Source of the DNA: Sphingomonas sp. KRR8
GTDB taxonomy: Bacteria; Pseudomonadota; Alphaproteobacteria; Sphingomonadales; Sphingomonadaceae
DNA: 64,000 nt
Direction: 5' to 3'
Assembly: GCF_023559245.1 (NCBI RefSeq)
Contig: NZ_CP097462.1
Span: forward strand, 2,414,001 to 2,478,000
A model generated the notes under the pieces. That model worked only from the letters and a program-made list of their open reading frames with translations. It did not search any database and had not been told where the DNA came from. Position 1 is the first letter of the stretch. Each line of letters starts with the position of its first letter. Of the stretch, positions 1 through 9,499 are shown in pieces. Position numbers and translations under genes: made by a program.

Positions 1-823
1 GTTGAACGAGCTGCCGATGGACGGGACGGTCGTGATCGGCGAGGGCGAGCGCGACGAAGCGCCGATGCTGTTTATCGGCGAAAAGGTCGGCTCCGCGCAG
101 GGCAGCGGTCCCAAGATCGACATCGCGCTTGATCCGCTGGAAGGCACGACCATCACCGCCAAGGCCGGCCCGAACGCGCTCGCGGTGCTCGCCATCGCTG
201 AGCAGGGCGGACTTCTGAACGCGCCCGACGTCTACATGCAGAAACTGGCCATCGGGCCCGGTTACGCAGACGACGTGATCGATCTTGCCCGCAGCCCGAC
301 CGAGAACGTCACCAGCCTGGCCCGGGCCAAGGGCGTGCAGCCGAACGAGATCAACGCCTGCGTCCTCGACCGGCCGCGCCACGAGGCGGTCATCGCCGAG
401 CTTCGCGCGCTCGGCTGTGGCATCACGCTCATCCCAGACGGTGACGTCGCCGGGGTGATCGCGGTGACCGATCCCGACACGACCATCGACATCTACATGG
501 GCTCGGGCGGTGCGCCGGAGGGCGTGCTGGCGGCCGCCGCGCTGCGCTGCGTCGGCGGGCAGATCCAGGGCAGGCTTCTGTTCCGCAACGACGACGAGCG
601 TGGCCGGGCCCACCGCTGGGGCATCGACGACCTCGACCGCATCTATCGGCTCGACGACATGGCCAAGGGCGATTGCATCTTCGCGGCGACGGGTGTGACG
701 GACGGATCGCTGCTGAAGGGCGTGAAGCGGCGCCGCAGCTTCATTTCGACGGAAAGCATCGTCATGCGGGCGAGCAGCGGCACCGTCCGCCGCGTGACCG
801 GCGAGCATCACAAGCTCGCCTGA
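1..823 (+). CDS. glpX: Fructose-1,6-bisphosphatase class II, 5'-truncated
   Basis: GlpX hydrolyses fructose 1,6-bisphosphate to fructose 6-phosphate in gluconeogenesis, in the cytosol. The visible 273 residues carry the family hallmark GEGERDEAP near the beginning, the metal-binding DPLEGTT typical of the Li-sensitive phosphatase fold, and IPDGDVAG further on. Family members are about 320-340 residues, so roughly 50 N-terminal residues lie before the window; the first base here is the end of a split codon and the TTG at 2 is not taken as the start. It ends 43 bases before recJ on the same strand. Function is secure by motif; only the N-terminus is missing. Confidence 0.95.
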   Translation, partial: LNELPMDGTVVIGEGERDEAPMLFIGEKVGSAQGSGPKIDIALDPLEGTTITAKAGPNALAVLAIAEQGGLLNAPDVYMQKLAIGPGYADDVIDLARSPTENVTSLARAKGVQPNEINACVLDRPRHEAVIAELRALGCGITLIPDGDVAGVIAVTDPDTTIDIYMGSGGAPEGVLAAAALRCVGGQIQGRLLFRNDDERGRAHRWGIDDLDRIYRLDDMAKGDCIFAATGVTDGSLLKGVKRRRSFISTESIVMRASSGTVRRVTGEHHKLA

Positions 824-866
824 GGTCCAGAACGGGATTCACGGGGGCACCAAAGGCGCCTACAAG

Positions 867-2633
867 GTGGCGATGGCCCGTGAAGACCTTGCCTGCAATG
901 TCGCCGCATCGCTGTCGGGCCATCCTTGGCGCTGGCGGCGAGGGGGCGGTGATCAGCTTACCCCGGACGCCCTGATCGACGAGTTGCTACTTGCCCGCGG
1001 TGTGCCGCGTGAGGACCTGCCGCGTCACCGCGCGCCCACCATCCGCGACTTCCTCCCCGATCCGTCGGTCTTCCGCGACATGGACAAGGCTGCGGCTCGC
1101 GTCGCCGATGCGATTCAGCAATCCCAGACCATCGCCATCTTCGGTGACTATGACGTCGATGGGGCTACCAGCGCCGCGCTTCTGACCTTGCTGCTGCGGC
1201 GGCTGGGTATCGAGCCGATGCTGTATATCCCAGACCGGCAGGCGGAAGGATATGGGCCGAACGCGCCCGCGTTGCTGGCGCTCAAGGATCTCGGGGCCGA
1301 CCTGGTCGTAACCGTCGATTGCGGTGCGCAGGCGTTCGATGCGTTCGCCGCCGCCCAGTCCGCCGGGGTCGAGATCGTTGTCGTCGACCACCACCAGTGC
1401 GCAAGCGCACTTCCGCTTTGCCATGCATTGGTCAACCCGAACCGCCTGGATGAACATGAAGTGGGCGCCGCGCACGGCCATCTGGCCGCTGTGGGCATGT
1501 CCTTCCTGCTTGGCGTGGCGCTGCTTCGCGAGCTGCGCGGACGCGGCTTTTTTGCTGAGCGACCCGAACCCAAGATCATCGACCTGCTCGACCTGGTTGC
1601 GCTCGGCACTGTCGCCGACGTGGCCAAGCTCCACGGCCTCAATAGGGCGTTCGTGACGCAAGGGCTGAAGGTCATGGCCGCCGGACAAAACATCGGCCTC
1701 GTCGCGCTGGCCGAGGCGGCACGGCTGACCCGCCCGCCCGCCTGCCGTGATCTTGGCTTTTCCTTGGGACCCCGCATCAACGCGGGCGGCCGGGTCGGGA
1801 AGTCCGACCTCGGAGTGCGCCTGTTGACCGCCACTGACCCGGAGGAAGCACGAAGCCTCGCTGCCGAGCTAGACCGCCTCAACGAGGAGCGGCGGGCGAT
1901 TGAGCTCATCGTACTCGAACAGGCGGAAGCGCAGGCCGAGGAACAGGCGGATGCGCCGCTGATCATCGTCGCGGCGCCCGGCTGGCACCCCGGCGTGATC
2001 GGCATCGTCTCGGGCCGGCTCAAGGAACGATACGATCGTCCGGCCATCGTCATCGCCCTCGACGAAGAGGGCGTGGGCAAGGGATCCGGCCGCTCGATCA
2101 GCGGTGTCGACCTGGGCGCCGCCATTCTCGCCGCCAAGGAGGAAGGCTTGCTCATCGCCGGTGGTGGCCACGCCATGGCCGCGGGGCTTACGATGCCGTC
2201 CGGTGGGTTCGACGCCTTGCGCGCTTACCTGTCCGAGCGCCTGTCCAACAATATCGAGCGCGCCCGCGCCGGACGCGCCCTCCTGATTGATTCGCTCTGC
2301 GCGCCGCGCGGCGTGTCCGCGGGGTTGTGCGACGCGCTCGACGCTGGCGGACCCTACGGCGCCGGCTGGCCGAGCCCGCGGCTGGTGTCGGGACCGGTGC
2401 GGTTGATCAAGGTTGGAGTGGTGGGCAACGGCCATGTCCGGGGCATCGCCTGCGGTGACGACGGGGCCAGTTTCAAGTGGATTGCCTTCCGTCAGGCTGA
2501 CACGCTGCTCGGACAGGCTTTGCTGGCCGCCGGAGCCGATCAGCGTTTCTGGCTGGCGGGCTCGGTCAAGCGCGACGAGTGGAACGGTGGTGACCGTGCC
2601 GAGATGCACGTGGATGACGCCGCACTCGCTTGA
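867..2633 (+). CDS. recJ: Single-stranded-DNA-specific exonuclease RecJ
   Basis: RecJ degrades single-stranded DNA 5' to 3' in recombination and mismatch/base-excision repair. The 588-residue product has the DHH phosphoesterase motifs: GDYDVDG at about residues 93-99, VVVDHH further on, and the DHHA1 signature GGGHAMAAG in the second half, followed by the OB-like C-terminal part. Length matches alphaproteobacterial RecJ. The frame opens with GTG at 867 and has an ATG two codons later at 873; either could be used and no strong Shine-Dalgarno sequence decides. It follows glpX on the same strand and precedes tRNA-Glu. Confidence 0.95.
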   Translation: MAMAREDLACNVAASLSGHPWRWRRGGGDQLTPDALIDELLLARGVPREDLPRHRAPTIRDFLPDPSVFRDMDKAAARVADAIQQSQTIAIFGDYDVDGATSAALLTLLLRRLGIEPMLYIPDRQAEGYGPNAPALLALKDLGADLVVTVDCGAQAFDAFAAAQSAGVEIVVVDHHQCASALPLCHALVNPNRLDEHEVGAAHGHLAAVGMSFLLGVALLRELRGRGFFAERPEPKIIDLLDLVALGTVADVAKLHGLNRAFVTQGLKVMAAGQNIGLVALAEAARLTRPPACRDLGFSLGPRINAGGRVGKSDLGVRLLTATDPEEARSLAAELDRLNEERRAIELIVLEQAEAQAEEQADAPLIIVAAPGWHPGVIGIVSGRLKERYDRPAIVIALDEEGVGKGSGRSISGVDLGAAILAAKEEGLLIAGGGHAMAAGLTMPSGGFDALRAYLSERLSNNIERARAGRALLIDSLCAPRGVSAGLCDALDAGGPYGAGWPSPRLVSGPVRLIKVGVVGNGHVRGIACGDDGASFKWIAFRQADTLLGQALLAAGADQRFWLAGSVKRDEWNGGDRAEMHVDDAALA

Positions 2634-2672
2634 CCGCCCGGGCCCGCTCCCTTAAGCGCACCCCCGCCTCAC

Positions 2673-2747
2673 GGCCCCTTCGTCTAGCGGTTAGGACGCG
2701 GCCCTTTCACGGCTGAAACACGGGTTCGATTCCCGTAGGGGTCACCA
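2673..2747 (+). tRNA. tRNA-Glu (anticodon TTC)
   Basis: A complete cloverleaf can be folded: acceptor stem 2673-2679 with 2737-2743 (one G-T pair), anticodon stem CGGCC/GGCTG around a loop CTTTCAC with anticodon TTC at 2706-2708, a T-arm with GGGTTCGATTCCC, discriminator A and an encoded CCA at 2745-2747. TTC reads glutamate codons GAA/GAG. It lies 39 bases after recJ on the same strand. Confidence 0.97.
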
Positions 2748-2788
2748 CCGCCATCTTTGCCGATGCCGGATGACAATGACGGTCCTTG

Positions 2789-3247
2789 TCATACGAGGGC
2801 TTCGTCTCGTGAGAGACCCAGCGTACCGTCCCGGTGGATCCGAATACCGTTGAGGAGGCTGGCCGCGATGGAGCGCGCCTTTTCGTAGACATGAGCGCTG
2901 GCCGCAGCTGGGCCGAGCTCGTCCAACGTGCTGTGGAACAGCTCCAGCCAGCGGAGGAAGTGGTCTCGGTCGAGGCCTGGAATGGCCACGTGCTTCGCCA
3001 TGGGGCTGCCGAAAAACTCGCCGCTACTGAAGAGGATCGAGCGCCAGAAGCGCTTCATCTGCTCCAGGTGGTTAGGCCAATTGCCGATCCGCTCGGCAAA
3101 GATCGGGCCCAGCATCGTGTCATCGCGCACACTGTCGTAGAACTGCTCGACGAGATCCGACACGAACCGGTCGTCAATGCCGATCGCCGCTGCAGCGGTG
3201 CGCTTGGCTTCGCGAGCCTGGACAGCGTGAGATTCGGGTGCAGTCAC
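2789..3247 (-). CDS. Group III truncated hemoglobin
   Basis: This 152-residue protein is a 2-over-2 globin of the group III (P) type, which binds heme and probably handles O2, NO or peroxide in the cytosol. The sequence shows the group III pattern: a helix with VEQFYDSVRDD, then GPIFAERI, W-P-N-H followed by MKRFWRSILF, and GSPMAKH, where the His is the expected proximal heme ligand. It is transcribed toward the tRNA gene and stands alone. Its physiological partner cannot be inferred from the neighbours. Confidence 0.9.
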   Translation of the reverse strand: MTAPESHAVQAREAKRTAAAAIGIDDRFVSDLVEQFYDSVRDDTMLGPIFAERIGNWPNHLEQMKRFWRSILFSSGEFFGSPMAKHVAIPGLDRDHFLRWLELFHSTLDELGPAAASAHVYEKARSIAASLLNGIRIHRDGTLGLSRDEALV

Positions 3248-3526
3248 GGGTCACTCGTCAAGACAGGGGAAAGAGAGGCGGATCTGGGCCGAGTGGTGCT
3301 TTCGGCCAATAAGGAGAAGGCCGTAGCGTCAAGCAGAGACCTCGATGGAGCGGCTCGGGCAAGCGGCCATGCGGCAAGCTATCGAACCTGCGAGCGCCCG
3401 AAAGCGGTGCGCTCGAGTGAGGCCGGATCAGGGAGGCTCGGAGCTGTTCACCGGGCCGCAATCAACCGCCGCTTAGCCGAACGCTGATCGGGTAATTCAG
3501 CCGCTCACGTCTTGAACGCTACTGAA

Positions 3527-3545
3527 ACGTAATAATTCGTTACGT
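3527..3545. promoter_or_regulatory. Inverted repeat ACGTAA-N7-TTACGT, possible operator
   Basis: Perfect 6-base arms at 3527-3532 and 3540-3545 flank a 7-base AT-rich centre. A TTGAAC at 3512-3517 followed after 15 bases by TAATTC resembles a weak -35/-10 pair, and the repeat would overlap that -10. The spacing is short for sigma-70, so the promoter reading is tentative. It lies about 190 bases before manA. Confidence 0.35.
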
Positions 3546-3575
3546 CGGTTGATGCAAAGGAAAGACTAACGGCGT

Positions 3576-3599
3576 GCCATCATTTCGTAAGATGATGGC
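3576..3599. promoter_or_regulatory. Inverted repeat GCCATCAT-N8-ATGATGGC
   Basis: Perfect 8-base arms at 3576-3583 and 3592-3599 with an 8-base spacer. There is no T-tract after it, so it is not an ordinary terminator. It could be a regulator-binding palindrome or an mRNA hairpin in the leader of the polysaccharide operon, 135 bases before the manA start. Confidence 0.4.
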
Positions 3600-3734
3600 G
3601 CTAAGACTTAGAATGCAACTCAAATCAAAGAAGCGCAGACCCGGGCTGGATATCTCTTGAGGATTTGCGTACACGAGGCTGGGCCGAGGCTGCTGTTGTC
3701 GGTAGCAAGACATTCTATTCATCAGGGGGCAAAC

Positions 3735-4553
3735 GTGAAGCTCACCGCGTGCTTGAGTGAGAAACCGTGGGGCCAGGTGGATGTTCCGGCGCAACATGGC
3801 GGATTGCTCCGGAAGCGCATCGGCGAAGTGGCCTTCCGGCACCCCGCTGGCGTGGAAATGCCGGTGCTGGTCAAATATCTTTACACGAGCGAGCGCCTGT
3901 CGATCCAGGTTCATCCAGACAACACTCAGGCGCAGGCGGCCGGTTATCCGTGCGGCAAGGACGAGATGTGGATCGTCCTCGACGCCGAACCTGGTGCCAC
4001 CATCGGCCTGGGCCTCAAGCGCGAGTGCGAGCCGGCCTGCTTCGCGGCTGCCGTGCTGGATGGCAGCGTCGTCGACCTTATCGACTGGAAGCCGGTGCGA
4101 CGCGGCGATGTCATCTACAACAGCGCCGGCACCATCCATGCGGCCGGCGGCGGCCTCGTCCTTCTTGAAGTGCAGCAGAGCCTCGACCTGACGTACCGGC
4201 TGTTCGACTATGGCCGCCCGCGCGAACTGCATTTGGAGGAGGGTCTCCGGGTATCGCGGTTCGGCCGCCATGACGGCAGCCGGGACTGCAGCATCGCCGA
4301 CGGCAGCAGCCGGGTGCTTGCCGATGGACCCTATTTCGGATCGGCCTGGTGCGCCGGGGGACTTCCCACCGGCCTTCCGAGTTCTCGCGACTGGCAGTTG
4401 GTCGTCGTCAGCGGTACGGTGCGCCACCAAGGCGAGAGCTACCAGGCCGGGCAGGCGTTCCACAGCACTACCCTGGCGGGCCTCGAATTGCCGGCCGATT
4501 CCGAACTGCTCCTGGCTTGGCCCGTGCAGGAAGCGATGGCGCAAGCCGCGTGA
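3735..4553 (+). CDS. manA: Mannose-6-phosphate isomerase, class I type
   Basis: Interconverts fructose 6-phosphate and mannose 6-phosphate, the entry to GDP-mannose. Type I isomerase motifs are visible: IQVHPDN, GKDEMW, and AGTIHA in the cupin core. The GTG at 3735 is preferred over in-frame upstream codons because AGGGGGC sits 5-10 bases before it and the homologous sequence begins at KLTACLSEKPWG; this gives 272 residues. It is the first gene of the plus-strand polysaccharide operon and overlaps manC by four bases (GTGA), so the two are probably translationally coupled. The phosphomannomutase needed between them is not in the window. Confidence 0.88.
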   Translation: MKLTACLSEKPWGQVDVPAQHGGLLRKRIGEVAFRHPAGVEMPVLVKYLYTSERLSIQVHPDNTQAQAAGYPCGKDEMWIVLDAEPGATIGLGLKRECEPACFAAAVLDGSVVDLIDWKPVRRGDVIYNSAGTIHAAGGGLVLLEVQQSLDLTYRLFDYGRPRELHLEEGLRVSRFGRHDGSRDCSIADGSSRVLADGPYFGSAWCAGGLPTGLPSSRDWQLVVVSGTVRHQGESYQAGQAFHSTTLAGLELPADSELLLAWPVQEAMAQAA

Positions 4554-5566
4554 TCGTTCCAGTCATCTTGAGCGGCGGCAGCGGAACGCGCCTGTGGCCG
4601 CTGTCCACGCCCGAACGCCCCAAGCAATTCTTGCCCCTAACGGGCAAGCAAAGCCTCTTCGCAGAAACTTTGGCGCGGGTTGCCGGTGACCAGGGTTACG
4701 GCCCGCCCGTGATCGTTGCCAATGCCGCGCATGAACGGCTGTGCGGCGAAGAACTGGCGGGTCGCCCCGCGACCCTTATCCTGGAGCCGATTGCCCGCAA
4801 CACGGCGGTAGCAATCGCCATGGCTGCCCTGGTGGTGGCCGAACAGGACCCGTCCGCACTGCTGCTCGTCATGCCGAGTGATCATCGAATTGGACAGGTC
4901 GACCGTTTTCACGAGGCGGTCGTCCGTGGCAGCCGCGCTGCGGAAACTGGTCGGCTGATCACCTTCGGGATCAACCCAACTGGTCCGGAGACCGGCTACG
5001 GCTACCTTGAGGCCGGGAACGCCTGCCAAGGACTGGACGGCGTCTTGGCGGTCGAGCGTTTTATCGAGAAGCCTGATCAACGCTCCGCCGAGGCGATGAT
5101 CGCTACCGGCCGCTTCTTCTGGAACGGCGGCATCTTCCTTTACTCGGCTGCGACATTCCTTGCGGAGTGCGAACGGCTGGCGGCGCCGGTATTCGAGAGC
5201 GCAGTGAAGGCGCTTCGCGACGCGCACAGGGACGGATCAACGGTCCGGCCGTCTCGCGAGCAGCTTGAATTCTGTCCCGACATCTCCGTCGACTATGCGG
5301 TGATGGAGCGAAGTGATCGCATTGCCATGGTTCCCCTCGATGCCGACTGGTCGGACGTCGGAAGCTGGGACGCGCTGGCGGAGGTATCCGACGGCGGGGC
5401 CGCCGCAAACCTCGTGGACTGCGACGACTGCTTTGTCCGGAGCGACGGCGCCCGTATTTCCATGCTCGGGGTCGAAGGCCTGATCGTGGTGGCCAAGGGC
5501 GACCAGGTCGTGATCATGCGCAAGGGACGGAGCCAGGAAATCAAACAACTGGCAGCCACCGCCTGA
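4550..5566 (+). CDS. manC: Mannose-1-phosphate guanylyltransferase
   Basis: Makes GDP-mannose from mannose 1-phosphate and GTP. The nucleotidyltransferase signature GGSGTRLWPLS is almost at the N-terminus, followed by PSDH, GPETGYGYLE, FIEKPD and WNGGIFLY. At 338 residues it has only the transferase domain and lacks the C-terminal isomerase domain of bifunctional ManC/AlgA; the separate manA just upstream supplies that activity. The GTG at 4550 overlaps the manA stop. Its product feeds both mannosyl transfer and the gmd/rmd branch downstream. Confidence 0.92.
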   Translation: MIVPVILSGGSGTRLWPLSTPERPKQFLPLTGKQSLFAETLARVAGDQGYGPPVIVANAAHERLCGEELAGRPATLILEPIARNTAVAIAMAALVVAEQDPSALLLVMPSDHRIGQVDRFHEAVVRGSRAAETGRLITFGINPTGPETGYGYLEAGNACQGLDGVLAVERFIEKPDQRSAEAMIATGRFFWNGGIFLYSAATFLAECERLAAPVFESAVKALRDAHRDGSTVRPSREQLEFCPDISVDYAVMERSDRIAMVPLDADWSDVGSWDALAEVSDGGAAANLVDCDDCFVRSDGARISMLGVEGLIVVAKGDQVVIMRKGRSQEIKQLAATA

Positions 5567-5620
5567 AAAGGTTAAAGCGCGCCACCCTCCACTTTGTCTG
5601 TCTGATTGTTAGACTTTTTG

Positions 5621-6763
5621 ATGCTGCAACGCCGTTCTGAATCCCTGTCGCTCCAGCGTTTGCGGCTGTCTCGCGCCCGGTTTCTTGCGAATCCGCTGTT
5701 CGCCGTCACGGTCATTCTGCCGACAGTTCTCGCGATCCTGTACTTCGGCCTGTTCGCGTCCGACGTGTATGTTTCTGAATCGCAGTTCGTGGTGCGAAGC
5801 CCGGACAAGCCGTCCGCGACGGGGCTTGGCGTGCTGCTCAAGTCGGTCGGCTTCTCAAATGCCGGGGACGAGATCTTCGTCGCCCAGAAGTATGTGACGT
5901 CGCGCGACGCGCTGCGCGAACTGAACCGCAAGGATGCGGTGCAAGTGGCGTTTACCCGGCCCAGCATCTCGGTGTTCGATCGCTTCAACCCCTTTGGCTT
6001 CAGCGGCAGCTTCGAAGACCTGTACAAATATTTTCGCAAGCGGGTCGGGGTCGAGCATGACACAATCTCGTCGATCACGACCTTGTCCGTTCGCGCCTAT
6101 ACGCCCCAAGATTCGCAGCGGATGAACCGCCAGCTGCTCGACCTCGCGGAAGACCTTGTGAACCGCCTCAACAATCGCGGCGAGGCCGACCTGCTGGGCT
6201 ATTCGCAGCGCGAGGTGCGTGAAGCCGAGGAAGGCGCGCGGCGGGCGTCGCAGTCCCTGGCCGCCTTCCGCAACCGCTCCGGCGTGGTCGATCCCGAGCG
6301 TCAGGCCACCGTCCAGCTGCAGTTGGTTTCCAAGCTGCAGGATGAGTTGATCGGGGCCCGCCTTCAGCTTCAGCAGCTGGAATCAATCGCTCCTGACAAT
6401 CCCCAAATTCCGCAGCTGCGCACCCGCATCGCCGGGCTTGGGCGGGCTATCGACGTGGAGGTCGGTCGTGCAGCGGGGTCGTCACGTTCTCTGTCTGCGG
6501 CCGCCGTGCAGTATCAGCGGCTCACGCTTGACCGCGAATATGCCGACAAGCGGCTCGCCGCCGCGCTCGCCTCGCTCCAGGAGGCGCGTAATGAAGCGCG
6601 CCGAAAGCAGGCCTATGTCGAGCGGATCGTCGAGCCCAATCTTCCCGACGACGCCGAAGAACCTCGCCGCCTGCGCGGTATCCTGTCGGTGCTGATCCTT
6701 GGCCTAGTCGCCTACGGCATTCTCAGCATGCTGCTTGCGGGGGTGCGGGAGCACAGGGATTGA
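5621..6763 (+). CDS. kpsE: Capsule export inner-membrane periplasmic adaptor, KpsE/CtrB family
   Basis: A polysaccharide co-polymerase type 3 protein that links the ABC exporter in the inner membrane to the outer-membrane channel. It has one N-terminal transmembrane helix (around residues 25-50), a long periplasmic part rich in heptad-like sequence from about 190 to 335, and a second helix near the C-terminus, the classical KpsE/BexC/CtrB layout. ATG at 5621 is given as the start; an in-frame TTG at 5606 is possible. The 3' end overlaps kpsM by four bases, and kpsT follows, confirming the assignment. Confidence 0.88.
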   Translation: MLQRRSESLSLQRLRLSRARFLANPLFAVTVILPTVLAILYFGLFASDVYVSESQFVVRSPDKPSATGLGVLLKSVGFSNAGDEIFVAQKYVTSRDALRELNRKDAVQVAFTRPSISVFDRFNPFGFSGSFEDLYKYFRKRVGVEHDTISSITTLSVRAYTPQDSQRMNRQLLDLAEDLVNRLNNRGEADLLGYSQREVREAEEGARRASQSLAAFRNRSGVVDPERQATVQLQLVSKLQDELIGARLQLQQLESIAPDNPQIPQLRTRIAGLGRAIDVEVGRAAGSSRSLSAAAVQYQRLTLDREYADKRLAAALASLQEARNEARRKQAYVERIVEPNLPDDAEEPRRLRGILSVLILGLVAYGILSMLLAGVREHRD

Positions 6764-7575
6764 TCGGCGCCGACGACGCTCCGCGGCCTGGCCCGACGAG
6801 CCTTGCCCGATCCTGGGCCATCCAGCGCCGCGTCATCTGGGCGCTGCTCCTTCGCGAGATCCTGACTCGCTACGGTCGCCACAACATCGGCTTCCTGTGG
6901 CTGTTCGTTGAGCCGATGATCTTCACGCTCGCGGTGACCGCCTTGTGGACCGCGACCAAGGCCGTGCACGGGTCAAACCTGCCGATCGTGGCCTTTGCGA
7001 TCACCGGCTATTCCAGCGTTCTGTTGTGGCGGAACATGCCGAACCGGACGATCGGCGCACTGACTCCCAACCTGGCGCTGCTCTATCACCGTAACGTTCG
7101 GCCGATCGATATATACCTCTCGCGCCTGCTGCTCGAGATCGCCGGCGCGTCCACGTCGTTCGTCTCCCTGGTGCTCTTCTTCTCCTTCATCGGATGGCTG
7201 GAGCCGCCCGAGGATGTGCTGCAGATCCTTTTCGGCTGGGTCATGCTGGCCTGGTTCGGGCTGGGCCTCGCCTTGTTCTTCGGAGCCTTGTCGGAGCGGC
7301 ACGAGATCGTTGAAAAGCTGTGGCACCCGGCGTCCTACATCCTCTTTCCGCTATCGGGTGCGGGCTTCCTCGTGGACGCGCTACCGACCGAGGCACAGCA
7401 TTACGTGCTGCTGTTGCCGATGGTGCATGGCGTGGAATATGTGCGTGAGGGCTACTTCGGCACGCAGATGACGGCGCATTATGACATGGCCTACATGGCC
7501 ATCATCAATCTCGTGCTGACGGCACTTGGCCTTGCCGAGGTCGCCAAGACCAGCCGCACGGTCATTCCCGAATGA
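6760..7575 (+). CDS. kpsM: Capsular polysaccharide ABC transporter permease
   Basis: KpsM/CtrC-type ABC-2 permease that moves the finished, lipid-linked polysaccharide across the inner membrane. The 271-residue product starts with a soluble region containing [14 protein letters not shown], typical of this family, followed by about six hydrophobic segments. It starts at TTG 6760, overlapping the kpsE stop by four bases, and its own 3' end overlaps the kpsT ATG by four bases. The tight kpsE-kpsM-kpsT order is diagnostic of ABC-dependent capsule export. Confidence 0.92.
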   Translation: MIGADDAPRPGPTSLARSWAIQRRVIWALLLREILTRYGRHNIGFLWLFVEPMIFTLAVTALWTATKAVHGSNLPIVAFAITGYSSVLLWRNMPNRTIGALTPNLALLYHRNVRPIDIYLSRLLLEIAGASTSFVSLVLFFSFIGWLEPPEDVLQILFGWVMLAWFGLGLALFFGALSERHEIVEKLWHPASYILFPLSGAGFLVDALPTEAQHYVLLLPMVHGVEYVREGYFGTQMTAHYDMAYMAIINLVLTALGLAEVAKTSRTVIPE

Positions 7576-8240
7576 TCGAGCTCAAGAATATCAGCAAGAC
7601 GTACATGACGCGCTCGGGGCCCGTTCGTGTGCTGAAGGATGTGAACCTGACTGTCGATCGCGGTGAGCGCGTCGGCATCCTTGGCCGCAACGGCGCTGGC
7701 AAGTCGACCATGATTCGGCTGATCAGCGGTGCCGAACTGCCAACCGGCGGAACGGTCTACCGGGACATGAGCGTCTCTTGGCCACTGGCATTCGGCGGCG
7801 CGTTCCAGGGCACGCTGACAGGCTACGATAATTTGCGGTTCATCTGCCGGGTCTACGGCGTCGATTGGCACGACAAGAAGGCTTACGTCGAGGAGTTCTC
7901 CGAGCTCGGCATCTACCTGCGCGAGCCGGTGAAAAGCTATTCATCCGGCATGCGGGCAAGGCTTGCCTTCGCCATCTCAATGGTGATCGAGTTCGACTGC
8001 TTCCTGATCGACGAGATCATCGCCGTCGGCGACACGCGATTCCACCACAAGTGCGGCGAGGAATTGTTTGTGAAGCGCGGCGACAGGGCCATGATCATCG
8101 TTTCTCACGAAGCCAGCTACATCCGCGAACATTGCAACCGCGCCGCCGTTCTGCACCAGGGCGAGCTGGTGCATTTCGACGATATCGACGCCGCCTACGA
8201 CTTCTATACCGGGGCAAGCCAGACGGCAGCGGCGGCGTGA
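7572..8240 (+). CDS. kpsT: Capsular polysaccharide ABC transporter ATPase
   Basis: ATP-binding subunit pairing with KpsM. Walker [10 protein letters not shown] is at about residues 38-46, the ABC signature YSSGMRARL at about 123-131, Walker B CFLIDE at about 143-148 and the switch histidine in VSHEAS. At 222 residues it has no C-terminal carbohydrate-binding domain of the Wzt(O9a) kind, so export is probably not gated by recognition of a terminal cap through this subunit. It overlaps the next glycosyltransferase by four bases (GTGA). Confidence 0.93.
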   Translation: MIELKNISKTYMTRSGPVRVLKDVNLTVDRGERVGILGRNGAGKSTMIRLISGAELPTGGTVYRDMSVSWPLAFGGAFQGTLTGYDNLRFICRVYGVDWHDKKAYVEEFSELGIYLREPVKSYSSGMRARLAFAISMVIEFDCFLIDEIIAVGDTRFHHKCGEELFVKRGDRAMIIVSHEASYIREHCNRAAVLHQGELVHFDDIDAAYDFYTGASQTAAAA

Positions 8241-9499
8241 GGCAGCTCGCCCGTGGATTCGCCGCGTTCCGCAGGCGCGGCTGGTTTGCCCGGAGACGCG
8301 GACGATTTACCGCCCCTGCCGCGCGGCGAACGCGACTGTTCGTCGACGTGTCGGTCATTGCCCGGGAGGATGCTCGGACGGGTATCCAGCGCGTGGTTCG
8401 CGCGCTCTGGCTGGAGCTTAGCCGCCGCGGTCATCCCGGCGTCGACTTCTGTCCTGTCTATGCGGGAGCCGGGCACGGCTATCTGCACGCCCGCTGGGGC
8501 GCCGAGGCGGAGCGGCCCACGCTCACCCGCCAGACGGTGGTGGCGCAACCTGGCGACCAGTTCCTCGGCCTCGACCTTGCTGCCCATTATGTTCCGCACT
8601 GCGCCGAACAGCTGGCGGAGTGGCGCCGCGCCGGCGTGTCCATCAACTTCGTCGTCTACGATTTGCTGCCCTTGAGCAGGCCCGACTGGTTCAATCGTCC
8701 AACCGTTCGTCACTTCCGTCGGTGGTTCACGGCCATCACCGCGCACGGCGACCGGCTTTTATGCATCTCCGACGCCGTCGCCGGGCAAGTGCGCGACCGG
8801 CTCGGCACGCGTGACAATCCGGAGATCGGCCGCCTCTTCCTCAGTGGTGATCTGGCCCATTCGCGGCCATCGACAGGGGTGTGCGGAAACGTCGAACAGC
8901 TGCTCAAGGATCTGAGCGGGGTTCCGACGCTGCTGATGGTCGGAACGGTGGAGCCCCGCAAGGGTCATGCCGAAGCACTGCGGGCGATGGAATATCTTTG
9001 GGCGGAGCGGGGGGACAAGGCGCCCTCATTGCTGATCCTTGGCAAGGCCGGGTGGAAGACTGACGAACTGCAGCAGCAGATCCGGGGTCATCGCGAATTT
9101 GGCCGCCGGCTCCAGTGGGTGGAGGGCGCCAGCGATGAAGCGCTCGATCGCGCCTATAAGGACGCGTCGGCGCTGCTGCTGGCAACCCGCAGCGAAGGCT
9201 TCGGCCTTCCGCTGGTAGAGGCGACCCGCCACCGCAAATGGGTGCTCGCCCGCGACCTCCCGGTTTTCCGGGAGCAGAACCTGGGCAATGTTCACTACTT
9301 CCGCGACGACCGGCCACCTGCGCTTGCCGCCTCGATCGAACTGATCATGGCCGCGGCTGCGCGTTCCGCGCCGCCTGTTCAGCAGCTTCCAACCTGGTCT
9401 GAGTGCGCCGACCGTTTGCTGTCGGAGATGGGGATCGATTCCGCCCCGAATGTCGCCGGTGACGAGCAGCCGTCGATGCGGGTAACGGCGGTTCGATGA
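8237..9499 (+). CDS. GT4-type glycosyltransferase 1
   Basis: A 420-residue GT-B retaining glycosyltransferase, predicted to add a sugar during cytoplasmic assembly of the capsule glycan. The C-terminal half has the donor-side pattern [10 protein letters not shown] and, later, [11 protein letters not shown] with the E-x7-E spacing of family GT4. The N-terminal 30 residues are very basic (many Arg), perhaps for membrane association. GTG at 8237 overlaps the kpsT stop; the 3' end overlaps the next gene by four bases. Donor and linkage cannot be read from sequence; GDP-mannose or GDP-D-rhamnose are likely from context. Confidence 0.85.
   Translation: MRQLARGFAAFRRRGWFARRRGRFTAPAARRTRLFVDVSVIAREDARTGIQRVVRALWLELSRRGHPGVDFCPVYAGAGHGYLHARWGAEAERPTLTRQTVVAQPGDQFLGLDLAAHYVPHCAEQLAEWRRAGVSINFVVYDLLPLSRPDWFNRPTVRHFRRWFTAITAHGDRLLCISDAVAGQVRDRLGTRDNPEIGRLFLSGDLAHSRPSTGVCGNVEQLLKDLSGVPTLLMVGTVEPRKGHAEALRAMEYLWAERGDKAPSLLILGKAGWKTDELQQQIRGHREFGRRLQWVEGASDEALDRAYKDASALLLATRSEGFGLPLVEATRHRKWVLARDLPVFREQNLGNVHYFRDDRPPALAASIELIMAAAARSAPPVQQLPTWSECADRLLSEMGIDSAPNVAGDEQPSMRVTAVR

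Larger units (their letters stand above)
3248..3734. other. Gene-free leader region before the polysaccharide locus
   Basis: This 487-base stretch separates the globin start from manA. Open frames inside it are short, arginine-rich and look like shadows. The second half (about 3500-3660) is clearly richer in A and T than the surroundings and contains two perfect inverted repeats listed separately. It is the most likely place for the promoter of the long plus-strand polysaccharide operon, and it should also hold the globin promoter at its left end. Confidence 0.5.

Noticed and set aside
3540..4544. Long minus-strand reading frame opposite manA
   Set aside because: It mirrors the codon structure of manA, is rich in His/Arg/Gln with no recognisable fold, and manA has clear family motifs.
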